This document shows positions 1-23,000 of a stretch of DNA of 64,000 nt, one piece after another. This stretch comes from Scylla paramamosain (Eukaryota; Arthropoda; Malacostraca; Decapoda; Portunidae): NCBI RefSeq assembly GCF_035594125.1, contig NC_087168.1, forward strand, positions 15,048,150-15,112,149, read 5' to 3'. Within the stretch, counting starts at the first letter, position 1; each line of letters starts with the position of its first letter. The notes under the pieces are model-generated. The model was not told the DNA's origin, did no database searches, and saw nothing but the letters and a program-made list of their open reading frames with translations. A program made the position numbers and the translations under genes.

Positions 1-1075
1 TTTATAATGGTAAGTGAGCCTCACCTCTCTAAAAAGACTAATACCTGTACTGACCTACTGTTTATGGCTGGATAGTAAGCAAATGCTGATCTTGCATCAT
101 GGCTGCACAGACTTCTCTTTCCTCCTCACTCATGCACATAGCAACAATGATCAGCATTAATTACCAGTGTCAGCATTCATTGCCTTTGGTGATGCATAAT
201 CAGCTTTTTTCTTAGTGAAACACACTTTGTTTTGTTCATTTTATGGTACTTGTAGTGATGAATGTGAGACAGACAGGCCATGGAGATACTGTTCACTCAT
301 AGATCTTCACTTGTTGGTCTTGAATGGTGTTGATATAACAAAAGACGTGAATTAAAATGTGTGAAACTTCCAGAACCTCATATGAAAATTCATCAAGCAA
401 GGCTGTGAGGAATTGTCTTTTCAGAGGCATGATGGTGGCATCCCCTCTGCTTCCCTTCAGCTATCTTGCTGTAAGAGTTGGAGTAAAGTCCAACTGCCTT
501 TGTAGAGAAGCTAGAAGCCATGGGGTAATGATAAAGGGATGCCACCACCATGGTTGTGAAGAGACAATTTCTCACTGCCTCCCTTAACAAATTTTTTGTA
601 AGAGGTTCTGCAAGTTTCGTATTTTTAAATTCACATCTTTTGCTATATCAACACCATTTAACCCCAACATGTAAAGATCTATGATTGAATGATATCACCG
701 TGACTTGTCTCCCTTGCACTCATCACTACAAAGACCACAGCATGAACAGAAGATAATGCATTTCATCCTGAGAATAGAGCCAATCACGCACCACCAGACA
801 CAATGAACACTGACACTGGTAACTTGCTTAATACTGCTCAATGTTGCTATGGGCGTAAGCAAGAAGGAGAAATGCACTTGAGATCCCAATGAGTCAATTT
901 ATCCCAGCCCACTTTTTATGCTTGTTGAGAGGCCTTAAGTAAAATGCACTCCCTGAGAAGCGTGTGCTGCTGCAATGGAAGATCAGCATTCGCTGAATGT
1001 AGCATTGAGGCAACAGTATATTAAACAGGCTACTTTCCCAACAGATGTGATGAGTGTGGTGGCAAGCTGCACACA
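1..1075. repeat. Long foldback (inverted repeat), left arm cut by window edge
   Basis: The sequence folds about position 485, where agttgga and tccaact face each other across a 6-bp loop. Matching pairs continue outward: tggtgttgatat (328) with its complement at about 645-657, the 'ccagtgtcagcattcattg' block (about 163) with about 803-820, catagcaacaatgatcagca (137) with about 838-855, and aatgctgatctt (81) with 978-993. Arms are diverged with indels. No coding sequence is recognised; the short ORFs inside are the two arms read on opposite strands. It lies in the intron of Tip60 leaving the left edge. Confidence 0.75.
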
Positions 1076-1988
1076 AAACATCCTCACCAGACATGGGAAG
1101 AATCTCTATCTACCACATTTGCAAACATGAATTTTTATTTTAAAATTACCAAATGTGAATTGTGAATATTACCATCCAGTCCATATTCCATCATTCAAGT
1201 GTTGGTAATATATAACTTCTTAATACTGTATTGAACTGTACAAATATTTGGCAGTTGTACATCACATTTCAATTAAATTTAAATATACTGAAAGAATTTG
1301 GCTGCAGAAAACTGAATATGACAATGAACATGGGGTCTGTTTGGAGTTGGAGGGAAAGGGTTGGTTTTCCCTTACCCTACTCTATGGTACTAAAGCACAG
1401 CTACACACATTTTCTTCTATAAACTACAACCATTAAAATTTGTTATTTTCAAATTATACCAATTTACTTTTGCTAGTTTAGGGAAAATATTTGTATATTT
1501 AAAAAAAAATTGGGAATGGAAATACAAATGTGTACAAAAAATCATTCCACTTCTAATCCTCACACAGCAATACCACAAGCACAAGACAGATCTTTTAAAA
1601 TTCAAGAATACTCTGAGTATAATCAAGCAGTAGGTAAGGAAAAATCAGACCTGTTTGTCTGAGAAATTAAGCAAACTGATCCGCATTTGCTTTAACATAC
1701 AAACATGACACTTAACATGCATGGCTGTGCTGGCCAATTTTCAATGTTTTTTTTTCTTCTTAAATTGATTTCTCACTCTAAAACTATATGAGAACATAAT
1801 AATATATCTTACAAAAACCAAGTTATTTGAAAGGTATTTCTTCTGTTTTTGTGGGGCAAATGCAGCCATATTATTGTAAAATATTCTCTCTCTCTCTCTC
1901 TCTCTCTGAAGAGAAATGAGTGAGTGATGACATGGAAATGCCAAGTACTATGTGAAAAAGGCTGATAATAACAAGGAAAGTACAAGGC

Positions 1989-1990
<2 letters not shown>
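1076..1990. other. Non-coding intronic stretch
   Basis: AT-rich unique-looking sequence. It holds an A9 run at 1501 and a (TC)11 array at about 1887-1908. I see no exon, RNA gene or transposon end here. Confidence 0.4.

Positions 1991-2025
<35 letters not shown>
1991..2025. repeat. (TG)16 microsatellite at a LINE 3' end
   Basis: A pure TG array that runs directly into the 3' terminus of the CR1-like element on the minus strand (tatttaccta at 2025). Confidence 0.9.
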
Positions 2026-2027
<2 letters not shown>

Positions 2028-2290
2028 TTACCTACTTGTCTTGTACAGGGTCCAAGCAATTATCCAATTTTTCTTTAAATTTGCTCACATTAACAGCAGT
2101 AACTACCTCCTCACTTAAACTATTCCAGAGATCAATGCTTTGGTATGGGAAACTATATTTCTAGATGTCACTGAGACATTTGCTTATCTTAATCTTTTTT
2201 GTATGTCCTCTTGTACATCTTGTTCCCTCATTTATGTGCATCTTTAAAACTTGTCTGTCTACCTTTTCCATATGGTTTATTAATTTGTAC
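2024..2290 (-). mobile_element. CR1-like LINE copy B, 3' segment (split by a Jockey-like insertion)
   Basis: Minus-strand translation gives the C-terminal LINE signature MYKLINHMEKVD ... INEGTRCTRGH, matching the same region of the copy at 41.3-42.7 kb. The segment ends at the microsatellite at 2024. Its 5' continuation is at 5582, beyond the inserted Jockey-like element. Confidence 0.7.
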
Positions 2291-2398
2291 ATTTTTTTTT
2301 TTTTTATGTAGGAAGGATACTGGCCAAGGGCAACAAAAATCTAGTAAAAAAAAAATGCCCACTGAAATGCCAGTCCCATAAAAGGGTCAAAGCAGTGG

Positions 2399-3833
2399 TC
2401 AAAAATTGGTGGATAAGTGTCTTGAAACCTCCCTCTTGAAGGAATTCAAGTCATAAGAAGGTGGAAATACAGAAGCAGGCAGGGAGTTCCAGAGTTTACT
2501 AGAGAAAGGGATGAATGATTGAGAATACTGGTTAACTCTTGCGTTAGAGAGGTGGACAGAATAGGGGTGAGAGAAAGAAGAAAGTCTTGTGCAGCGAGAC
2601 CACAGAAGGAAGGGAGGCATGCAGTTAGCAAGATCAGAAGAGCAGTTAGCATGAAAATAGCAGTAGAAGACAGCTAGATATGCAACATTGCGGCAGTGAG
2701 AGAGAGGCTGAAGACAGTCAGTTAGAGGAGAGGAGTTAATGAGACGAAAAGCTTTTGATTCCACCATGTCTAGAAGAGCAGTATGAGTGGAACCCCCCCC
2801 AGACATGTGAAGCATACTCCATACATGGACGGATAAGGCCCTTGTACAGAGTTAGCAGCTGGGGGGGTGAGAAAAACTGGTGGAGACGTCTCAGAACACC
2901 TAACTTCATAGAAGCTGTTTTAGCTAGAGATGAGATGTGAAGTTTCCAGTTCAGATTATAAGTAAAGGACAGACTGAGGATGTTCAGTGTAGAAGAGGGG
3001 GACAGTTGAGTGTCATTGAAAAAGAGGGATAGTTGTCTGGAAGGTTGTGTCGAGTTGATAGATGGAGGAATTGAGTTTTTGAGGCATTGAACAATACCAA
3101 GTTTGCTCTGCCCCAATCAGAAATTTTAGAAAGATCAGAAGTCAGGCGTTCTGTGGCATCCCTGCGTGATATGTTTACCTCCTGAAGGGTTGGACGTCTA
3201 TGAAAAGACGTGGAAAAGTGCAGGGTGGTATCATCAGCGTAGGAGTGGATAGGACAAGAAGTTTGGTTTAGAAGATCATTAATGAATAATAAGAAGAGTG
3301 GGTGACAGGACAGAACCCTGAGGAACACCACTGTTAATAGATTTAGGAGAACAGTGACCATCTACCACAGCAGCAATAGAACGGTCAGAAAGGAAACTTG
3401 AGATGAAGTTACAGAGAGAAGGATAGAAACTGTAGGAGGGTAGTTTGGAAATCAAAGCTTTGTGCCAGACTCTATCAAAGGCTTTTGATATGTCCAAGGC
3501 AACAGCAAAAGTTTCACCAAAATTTCTAAAAGAGGATGACCAAGACTCAGTAAGGAAAGCCAGAAGATCACCAGTAGAGCGGCCTTGACAGAACCCATAC
3601 TGGCGATCAGATAGAAGGTTGTGAAGTGATAGATGTTTAAGAATCTTCCTGTTGAGGATAGATTCAAAAACTTTAGATAAGCAGGAAATTAAAGCAATAG
3701 GACGGTAGTTTGAGGGATTAGAGCGGTCACCCTTTTTAGGAACAAGTTGAATGTAGGCAAACTTCCAGCAAGAAGGAAAGGTAGATGTTGACAGACAGAG
3801 CTGAAAGAGTTTGACTAGGCAAGGTGCAAGCAC
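2399..3833 (-). pseudogene. Reverse transcriptase domain fragments of LINE copy 1
   Basis: Consecutive minus-strand frames 3279-3833, 2984-3361, 2736-3116 and 2399-2815 together cover the RT: YRPIALISCLSKVFE, GRSTGDLLAFL, DISKAFDRVWH, GVPQGSVLSP, then the catalytic YADD and the thumb/C-terminal region. At least three frameshifts separate the pieces, so it is non-functional. Confidence 0.85.
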
Positions 3834-3895
3834 GGAGGCACAGTTTCGGAGAACAATAGGAGGGACCCCATCAGGTCCATAAGCCTTCCGAGGGT

Positions 3896-5299
3896 TTAGG
3901 CCAGCGAGGGCATGGAAAACATCATTGTGAAGAATTTTAATAGCATGAAATAGTCAGAGGGTAAAGGAGAGGGAGGAACAAGCCCAGAATCATCCAAGGT
4001 AGAGTTTTTAGCAAAGGTTTGAGCAAAGAGTTCAGCTTTAGAAATAGATGTGATAGCATTGGTGCCATCTGGTTGAAGTAGAGGAGGGAAAGAAGAAGAA
4101 GCAAAGTTATTGGAGATATTTTTGGCTAGATGCCAGAAATCACGAGGGGAGTTAGTTCTTGAAAGGTTTTGACATTTTCTGTTAATGAAGGAGTTTTTGG
4201 CTAGTTGGAGAACAGACTTGGCATGGTTCCGGGCAGAAATATAAAGTGCATGAGATTCTGGTGATGGAAGGCTTAAGTACCTTTTGTGGGCCACCTCTCT
4301 ATCATGTATAGCACGAGAACAAGCTGTGTTAAACCAAGGTTTAGAAGGTTTAGGACGAGAAAAATAGTGAGGAATGTACGCCTCCATGCCAGACACTATC
4401 ACCTCTGTTATGCGCTCAGCACACAAAGATGGGTCTCTGACACGGAAGCAGTAGTCATTCCAAGGAAAATCAGCATAATACCTCCTCAGGTCCCCCCAAC
4501 TAGCAGAGGCAAAACGCCAGAGGCACCTTCGCTTAGGGGGATCCTGAGGAGGGATTGGAGTGATAGGACAAGATAAAGATATGAGATTGTGATCGGAGGA
4601 GCCCAACGGAGAAGAAAGGGTGACAGCATAAGCAGAAGGATTAGAGGCCAGGAAAAGGTCAAGAATGTTGGGCGTATCTCCAAGACGGTCAGGAATACGA
4701 GTAGGGTGTTGCACCAATTGCTCTAGGTCATGGAGGATAGCAAAGTTGTAGGCTAGTTCACCAGGATGGTCAGTGAAGGGAGAGGAAAGCCAAAGCTGGT
4801 GGTGAACATTGAAGTCTCCAAGAATGGAGATCTCTGCAAAAAGGAAGAGGGTCAGAATGTGCTCCACTTTGGAAGTTAAGTAGTCAAAGAATTTCTTATA
4901 GTCAGAGGAGTTAGGAGAGAGGTATACAGCACAGATAAATTTAGTATGAGAATGACTCTGTAGTCGTAGCCAGATGGTGGAAAACTCGGAAGATTCAAGA
5001 GCGTGGGCACGAGAGCAGGTTAAATCATTGCGCACATAAACGCAGCATCCAGCTTTGGGTCGAAAATGAGGATAGAGAAAATAGAAGGGAACAGAAAAGG
5101 GGCTACTGTCAGTTGCCTCAGACACCTGAGTTTCAGTGAGGAAAAGAAGATGAGGTTTAGAAGAGGAGAGGTGGTGTTCTACAGATTGAAAATTAGATCT
5201 TAGACTGCGAATGTTGCAGAAGTTAATGAAGAAAAAGTTGAGGGGGGGTGTCAAGACACTTAGGGTCGTCGACAGAAAGGCAGTCCGACCTGGGGACAT
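3896..5299 (-). pseudogene. Endonuclease domain ORF of Jockey-like LINE copy 1
   Basis: A 467-codon open frame on the minus strand. It shows the endonuclease/exonuclease/phosphatase fold: FCNIRSL near residue 28, [10 protein letters not shown] near 53, ILGDFNVHH near 160 and GSSDHNLIS near 232, the conserved Asn, Glu, Asp-Asn and Asp-His positions of LINE endonucleases. The C-terminal 150 residues are the usual linker towards the reverse transcriptase. A frameshift near 3945 interrupts the frame where copy 2 reads through into DGVPP. The ATG follows directly on the stop codon of the leader ORF (TAA-ATG). Confidence 0.8.
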
Positions 5300-5518
5300 T
5301 TATGGTCCCCTCCCCAGATGGGGACTCCGAGGCTGGTGTAGGAGTCGCCATGATTTTAAAATTTTTGAGTGAAGGGTGTGTGTGTTATTAGGTGCTTGTA
5401 GTTTTGTGTGGAGGAAGAGAGTTGTCTTTAGAGGGCAGGCTGTGACTGCCCCTTTGTGTTGTGAGACACAAAGGGAAACATTCAGTGAGGTCACAGCTGG
5501 GTTTAATGATAAGTTCAC
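5300..5518 (-). CDS. Short leader ORF ahead of LINE endonuclease ORF
   Basis: A 72-codon ORF near the 5' end of LINE copy 1 whose TAA stop is immediately followed by the ATG of the endonuclease frame. It has no recognisable domain and is too short to be a normal ORF1 with a zinc knuckle. It may be a remnant of ORF1, a regulatory upstream ORF, or chance. Confidence 0.35.
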   Translation of the reverse strand: MNLSLNPAVTSLNVSLCVSQHKGAVTACPLKTTLFLHTKLQAPNNTHTLHSKILKSWRLLHQPRSPHLGRGP

Positions 5519-5581
5519 AGCACCCCCTGAACAGTGCTTTAGACCTCACTGGGAGTAATTATTGTTTTGGCAGGTGTCTAG

Positions 5582-7158
5582 ATTGTTATCAAGTCTCCCC
5601 TTTCTCTTCTCCCTTCCAATGCTATTAATCTCATTTCTTCCAGTCACTCTCTGTAAGTCTTTTCCTTCAATTCTGGCACCATCCTCATTGCTCTCCTCTA
5701 TATTCTTTCCAATTTCCTTATATTTTTCTTCCTATGTGGAGACCATACTACTGCAGCATACTCCAACTTATGGCATATTATAGTTGTAATTATTTTTTTC
5801 ATCATATCCTTGTCCATGTAGGAAAAAGCCACTCTAATGTTACTTAAAATCCTGTATGTGGAACCCAAAATTCCACTTACATGTTTCTCTGGTGACAGTG
5901 TCATAAATAATCACCCCCCAAAATCTTTTTCTTTGTTACTTTTCATTATTGTATCTTCACCTATTTTACAGTTCCATGCAGGTCTCCTTGTACTTTTCCT
6001 ATTTCCATCACATGCCATTTCTTAGAATTAAAGTCAAGTTTTCACTTTAGGCTCCAAGCATAAATTTTATCCAAATCTTTCTGTAGCTCCTTACAATCCT
6101 CTGGGCTCCTTATAACTCTTAGCAACTTTGCAGCATCATCAGCAAACATATTAATGTAGCTACTTAATCTTTTCTGCATATCATTTACGTAAATCTGAAA
6201 CATAATAGGTGCTTATACAGATCCTTGTGATACTCCACTTGTTACCTTGCTCTAGCTTGAAGTATTATCTCTGATTATTGTCCTCATTTGTTTGTCCTTC
6301 AAATAGTCTTGCATCCAACTTAATATTTTGCCTTTTAATCCCCCTACATTTTCCAGTTTCTACAGTAGACTCATGTGTGGAACCCTGTCAAATGCTTTTT
6401 TTACATCCAGATATACAGCATCCACCCATCCATCTCTTGCTTGCACCACATATATCACTCTAGTATAAAAGCTCTGCAGATTTGTAACACATGATCTTTT
6501 TTTCTTTAAATCCAAATTGCTTATCTGTTTTTTATTACAATTTTGCAGAGTTTACCTATGACACTAGTTAATGATCCTGGCCTGTAGTTTAGTGGCTCCA
6601 TTTTATCATCTCCTTTATAGATAGGCATTATATTGGCTCTTTTCCATTCTTTAGGCATTCTTCCTTCTTTCAACAAACTATTTAACACATTCCAGATTGG
6701 CTCCACCAGCTGGTCTCTACATTCCTTCAATACCCACCCCAACACACCATCTGGTCCCATTGCTATTCTAACATCTAGGTCACTCAACAGCTTGTAGATT
6801 TCATACTTTTCCACCTTTATTTCATGTAACCCTTTATTTGACACTCTAGCTGTCACTACAAAATCTGCTTCCTTTTTAAGTACAGATTTAAAACTCTCGT
6901 TCATAATTTCATTCATCTCCTTGTCATCTTCATATATCTTTCCACCTCTTTTTAACTTAATAGTAGTATCTCTATGTTTCATTTCACCATTAATGTATCT
7001 ATAGAGAAACTTAGGGTTCCTCTTTAGATTTATTCAGTATGTTCTTTTCAGTTTCTTTCTTCTTCTCTTCTTATCCTAAGTTATTAATTTCCAGCTTTTT
7101 TTTATATTCTTCTCTATTTCCTTCATTCCACTACTTTTTCATCTTCTTCCATACCTTC
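5582..7158 (-). mobile_element. CR1-like LINE copy B, 5' segment
   Basis: Minus-strand protein fragments: a 153-codon ORF (6521-6982) with PLNYRPGSLTSVIGKLCK and GPDGVLGWVLKE, and a later fragment (5698-5904) LSPEKH ... NIRVAFSYMD ... LEYAAVVWSPHRK that aligns with the copy at 41.3-42.7 kb. It is decayed by stops and frameshifts. It stops at the Jockey-like insertion at 5582 and resumes at 2290. The 5' truncation meets the TG array at 7161. Confidence 0.8.
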
Positions 7159-7160
7159 TC

Positions 7161-19179
<12,019 letters not shown>

Positions 19180-19851
19180 GATAACAACAACTCCGTACCA
19201 GCGCGGCGCGGCGGCAACTACCGGATTAGCCCGTCTCTGTTGTGGGACTGTTTGGCTTCTTTACCTAAATATTGTAAAACGTTGTGAAAAAAAATAATAG
19301 ATCTGTGAGAGAAAATACTAAATGTATTACTTACCACTAAGACATAAAAAAAAGTCAGGCCATTTCATATTACAATTCTTATTTTATTTATTTATTTATT
19401 TTTTTTTACATCAGCGCATAAGTATATAATCTGGTAGAGACAGAAAATGTGCAATAGGCATAAGTATTTTCAGAAATAAAAGAGAAAAGAGGAGGGAAAA
19501 CAAACAATACACATTACACCAATACACTTGGACAGAAGTTATTCTTCTTTCTTTTTCACACCTATCGAATAACTAAGGTACTAGTTAATAGTTAGGGAAT
19601 GGACAACACTTATTGTTGGATGCTATTATTTCAATCCTTGGAACTATAATATGACTATTGTGACACCTTATTCAAACAAAAACAGACCCACACGCATTAA
19701 ATGATTACTGAAGGTCTAAACAACCCAAACCCTTCCACTATCTTGGATATCTCCTCAAAATTATCCCGTAACCTTGCACTAAACTGACTTCAATAAGAAA
19801 CAATTACGAGTCAAATGGTTAATAAAACAGCCTTTTCTTGTACGGACTCAG

Positions 19852-19890
<39 letters not shown>

Positions 19891-20050
19891 TCACATAAAT
19901 GAACAGCCACGTTTCATAACTGGATTAAAAAAAAAAATAAATAAAAAATAGCCTATAATCAGCAAAAGGGAATTAACAGCTGCTATGATATACTCTCCAA
20001 GGTCATTAGATAAGACCGGCTGCTATTATAGTTGGTTACCAGATACGAGG
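19180..20050. promoter_or_regulatory. Shared intergenic region between divergent Tip60 and 2-hydroxyacid dehydrogenase
   Basis: The start codons of the minus-strand Tip60 gene (19179) and the plus-strand dehydrogenase (20051) are 871 bp apart and face away from each other, so both promoters must lie here or in unseen upstream exons. A small GC-rich patch (19199-19232, rich in GCGC and GGCGGC) lies just upstream of Tip60. The rest is AT-rich with a TTTA run at 19384-19412 and a (GA)15 array at 19857-19887. No TATA box or initiator is convincing. Bidirectional function is inferred from geometry only. Confidence 0.45.
19857..19887. repeat. (GA)15 microsatellite
   Basis: Pure GA array about 170 bp upstream of the dehydrogenase start codon. 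Confidence 0.9.
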
Positions 20051-23000
20051 ATGGCAGCCACGGGGAGAACAGTATACGTGCTCTCGGTAATCCCACGATT
20101 GGCTAAACTTGTTCAAGAGAAGCTTCCCGACGTGAATGTAATAGAAGTCCAGCACAAAGGTATCACATCACTGTTTTGCTATAGTGAGAAGTTGTCACCC
20201 TTTAATAACAGCTCAAGGTCCTCAGATATAACATGCACTGGTGGCACAGTTCTCCGAATTTCGCCATCTATTTTTTTTTTTTTTTTTTTTGTGTGTGGGG
20301 GGGGGGGTGAGAGGGTTGGAGGGCGGACCCTCTTAAATATTGAAGAACTCGAGATGACTGTCATCGCTAAAACTACCGATCCAATTTAACGGCATGAGTA
20401 ATCAAAATGATGAATTTAAACAATGAACCAATTGTTTAGGATGTGGAGGATGATGCTGCTTACCGAAATAAGACTGAAAAAAGATTAACATCTGACTTTA
20501 ACTTTGCAAAAGATAATTATTAAACTTTTTTTTATTGGATTTTTGTTTCCTTTGGCCAACGTCCCTCCTACATAAAAATAAATAAATTAATTAATTAATT
20601 AATTCATTCATTCATTCATTCATTAATTAAAATAAAATAAAAATGTAAAAAGGCACATTGGTTCTTCATTGTAAATCACTGACATAATTCTATAAATTTG
20701 ATTCTTGTTGGTTAGGTTTGAACATACTTGTCAAAAAATTAGGTCATGAGAATTTTATTTTGTAAGGACAATTATTTTCTTTAATTCTCTTGTGAACTTT
20801 GATCTGCTCTCATAATTTCTTTAATCCCCCCTCCCTCAGATTCCTAATTTTGGAGGGACCAGAAATCAAGAAAATTAATGAATTACTATAGAACTGGCAG
20901 ATTGACTGAAAAAAAAGACAAACCAAAGAATTTCATTCAACAGAAAAAGAAGTGTGCAATTATAAAAATTTGTTCCGCCACCTAATTATGAATCACATAT
21001 GCTTCATGAAGACCTGCAGCTGTTTCATCTTTATAGTATTAGAACTGCTACACCAGTAACAGACTTCATTATCAAAAGACCTTTCTTGTATTTTGGCATG
21101 TTAATAATTATGGCCCAAGTAAAATATCTCAGAACTGGCTCATTTTGCCTCAATCCCATCTCCTGCCCAACAAACATGGGGATCTGATAGGAAAATTACT
21201 TTATAGGGATTCCAGGTGGTGAAACCCTATAGCTGCTGCAACATTATATTTGATTTTTAAAAGCCCTTCACTGCTGCATGGTCATTTGTTCAATTTGCAA
21301 AGCACTTAGTCTTTGAAGGTCTACAGGAATGTTAAATAAAGGATTTCTGACAATTTTCAATGTGTCCATCATTCTTACCATATCAGAATAAACAGGTAAG
21401 AATACTGTATTTTGGTCTTCTGAAATACATTACTGCTGGAAAGTAAGTAATTACTAATTTTGGTACAGTAGCTGAGGGTGTTGTTACTATGGCCAGCCAA
21501 CTCCCACTAAAAAATGCCCATGATGCATCAACAGATCACACAAAATATCCTGGATGCATCTTTTCCAATCTAGATATAAATTTCTTGTCTGGTTTTATCT
21601 TTTACATTCTCATTTTCTTCCAGACTCCCATAGAAACAATCACATACCCATAAAAATTTAATTTTCTATTTGTTAAAGTTAGGGGCAGTTATCTAGAACA
21701 TGAACTTATCCTTATCCAGGTTAAAGCTACTGGATTGCTATGGAAGGAGAGAACAGACCCTCACTGACCATCTCACAAAGATCTTAGGTCACCAAATATA
21801 AATATTTATAATATTGCATGGCAAGTTCTTTTATAAGATTGAACCAACTTTGATGAAACTATTATAAGGTCTACACATACTCATATAACATGGAGGATAG
21901 TAAGTGCAGTGTGTCCACTTGGGAAAATACCGATGTCTGTATTATCTTTCATCAGGTACTGTTGAAGAAAAATATAATAAGAAAATTTATGATGAAGAAA
22001 TACTTGCCCTGCAAGATGCTGAGGTGCTGCTTGTGGACAACAACATCTTGGCTGAGGTATAAAAATCATATAATTTGCGATTTGTGTGTCACCCGTTGTC
22101 TTTTACATTCCTGCAAATGTAATACAACTCAAACCTGTAAGTAGTACCCATACCACATCCAGTGTGTACTCTCCAGTACAGCTCTTTCTTGATTATATTT
22201 CAAACATTCACTGCTGTCTTGTTTGATTTATTTTCAACTTCAGCCATAATATTGTGAAAACTTTAGACAGTGAGCTCTTGAAAACACTGATTGAGGAGAC
22301 ATCTCCTGGTTTCTTTATGCACATTTCAAGTTGTGGGTTGAAAGACAGAACATCGCCAAAAGTAGATTGAAGAATCTTGTGAAGTGACCTATTCAGTAAA
22401 ATTAAGGAATGTTGGTAATGCCATGTAAAAAATTGTTTTGTATTTTGCTTTCCATGCCTTATCATGCACAGCCTCAAATGTGCCATGGTTAACAAGGACG
22501 GAATACAACTTCTTATCTTTTCTAAGTACTCTTATCATTTTGATTTAAAAAATTTGATCCTCATGACTGTTTTCTTTCATACATCTTTCATTTTCGTCAT
22601 TATCATTCACCTTAATCACTTCCATCTCTCTCTGTCAAGATTCCCATAGACTTTCTGACATACTAAGAAGACGTTCTCCCTTATAACTATTACACTCATT
22701 ATATACTGAGGTACAATAACTGCTTTCCTCTACTCATCTGATACTTTTCCTTGCTTCTATGCCAGTTCACATACTATAGAAGTATCCAATCTAGTGCCAT
22801 TTAACCTACATATTTCAACATTTTTGCAATTATTTCATCTACATCTGTAGCTTTCTCCATTTGGGCCTAGTTATTGCCTTCTTTACCTCCTCCCTACCAA
22901 AATCTTTCTATATAAACATTCACTCTCCATCTGTTTCCAGATGGATTATGTGGTTATAAAAAATCAAGATGGTGACAATACATGTAATACATTCAGAATC

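Larger units (their letters stand above)
2291..5581 (-). mobile_element. Jockey-like non-LTR retrotransposon, copy 1 (near full length)
   Basis: Minus-strand element of about 3.3 kb. The 3' end is an A-tail (T run at 2291-2305 on plus) preceded by the family-specific end ctacataaaa. It encodes an apurinic-like endonuclease followed by a reverse transcriptase with YADDT, in several frames, so it is decayed. A short leader ORF precedes the main ORF. It lies inside the CR1-like element whose halves flank it at 2290 and 5582. I see no clear target-site duplication. 'Jockey-like' is by motif style; CR1 or L2 assignment is possible. Confidence 0.8.

Noticed and set aside
357..590. Overlapping ORFs of about 70 aa on both strands with similar peptides (AVRNCLF)
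   Set aside because: The similarity comes from the foldback: each ORF reads one arm. No family signal.
20160..20389. Continuation of the dehydrogenase ORF past 20159
   Set aside because: The gtatca donor at 20160 followed by the in-phase exon at 21956 restores the family sequence; the read-through has none.
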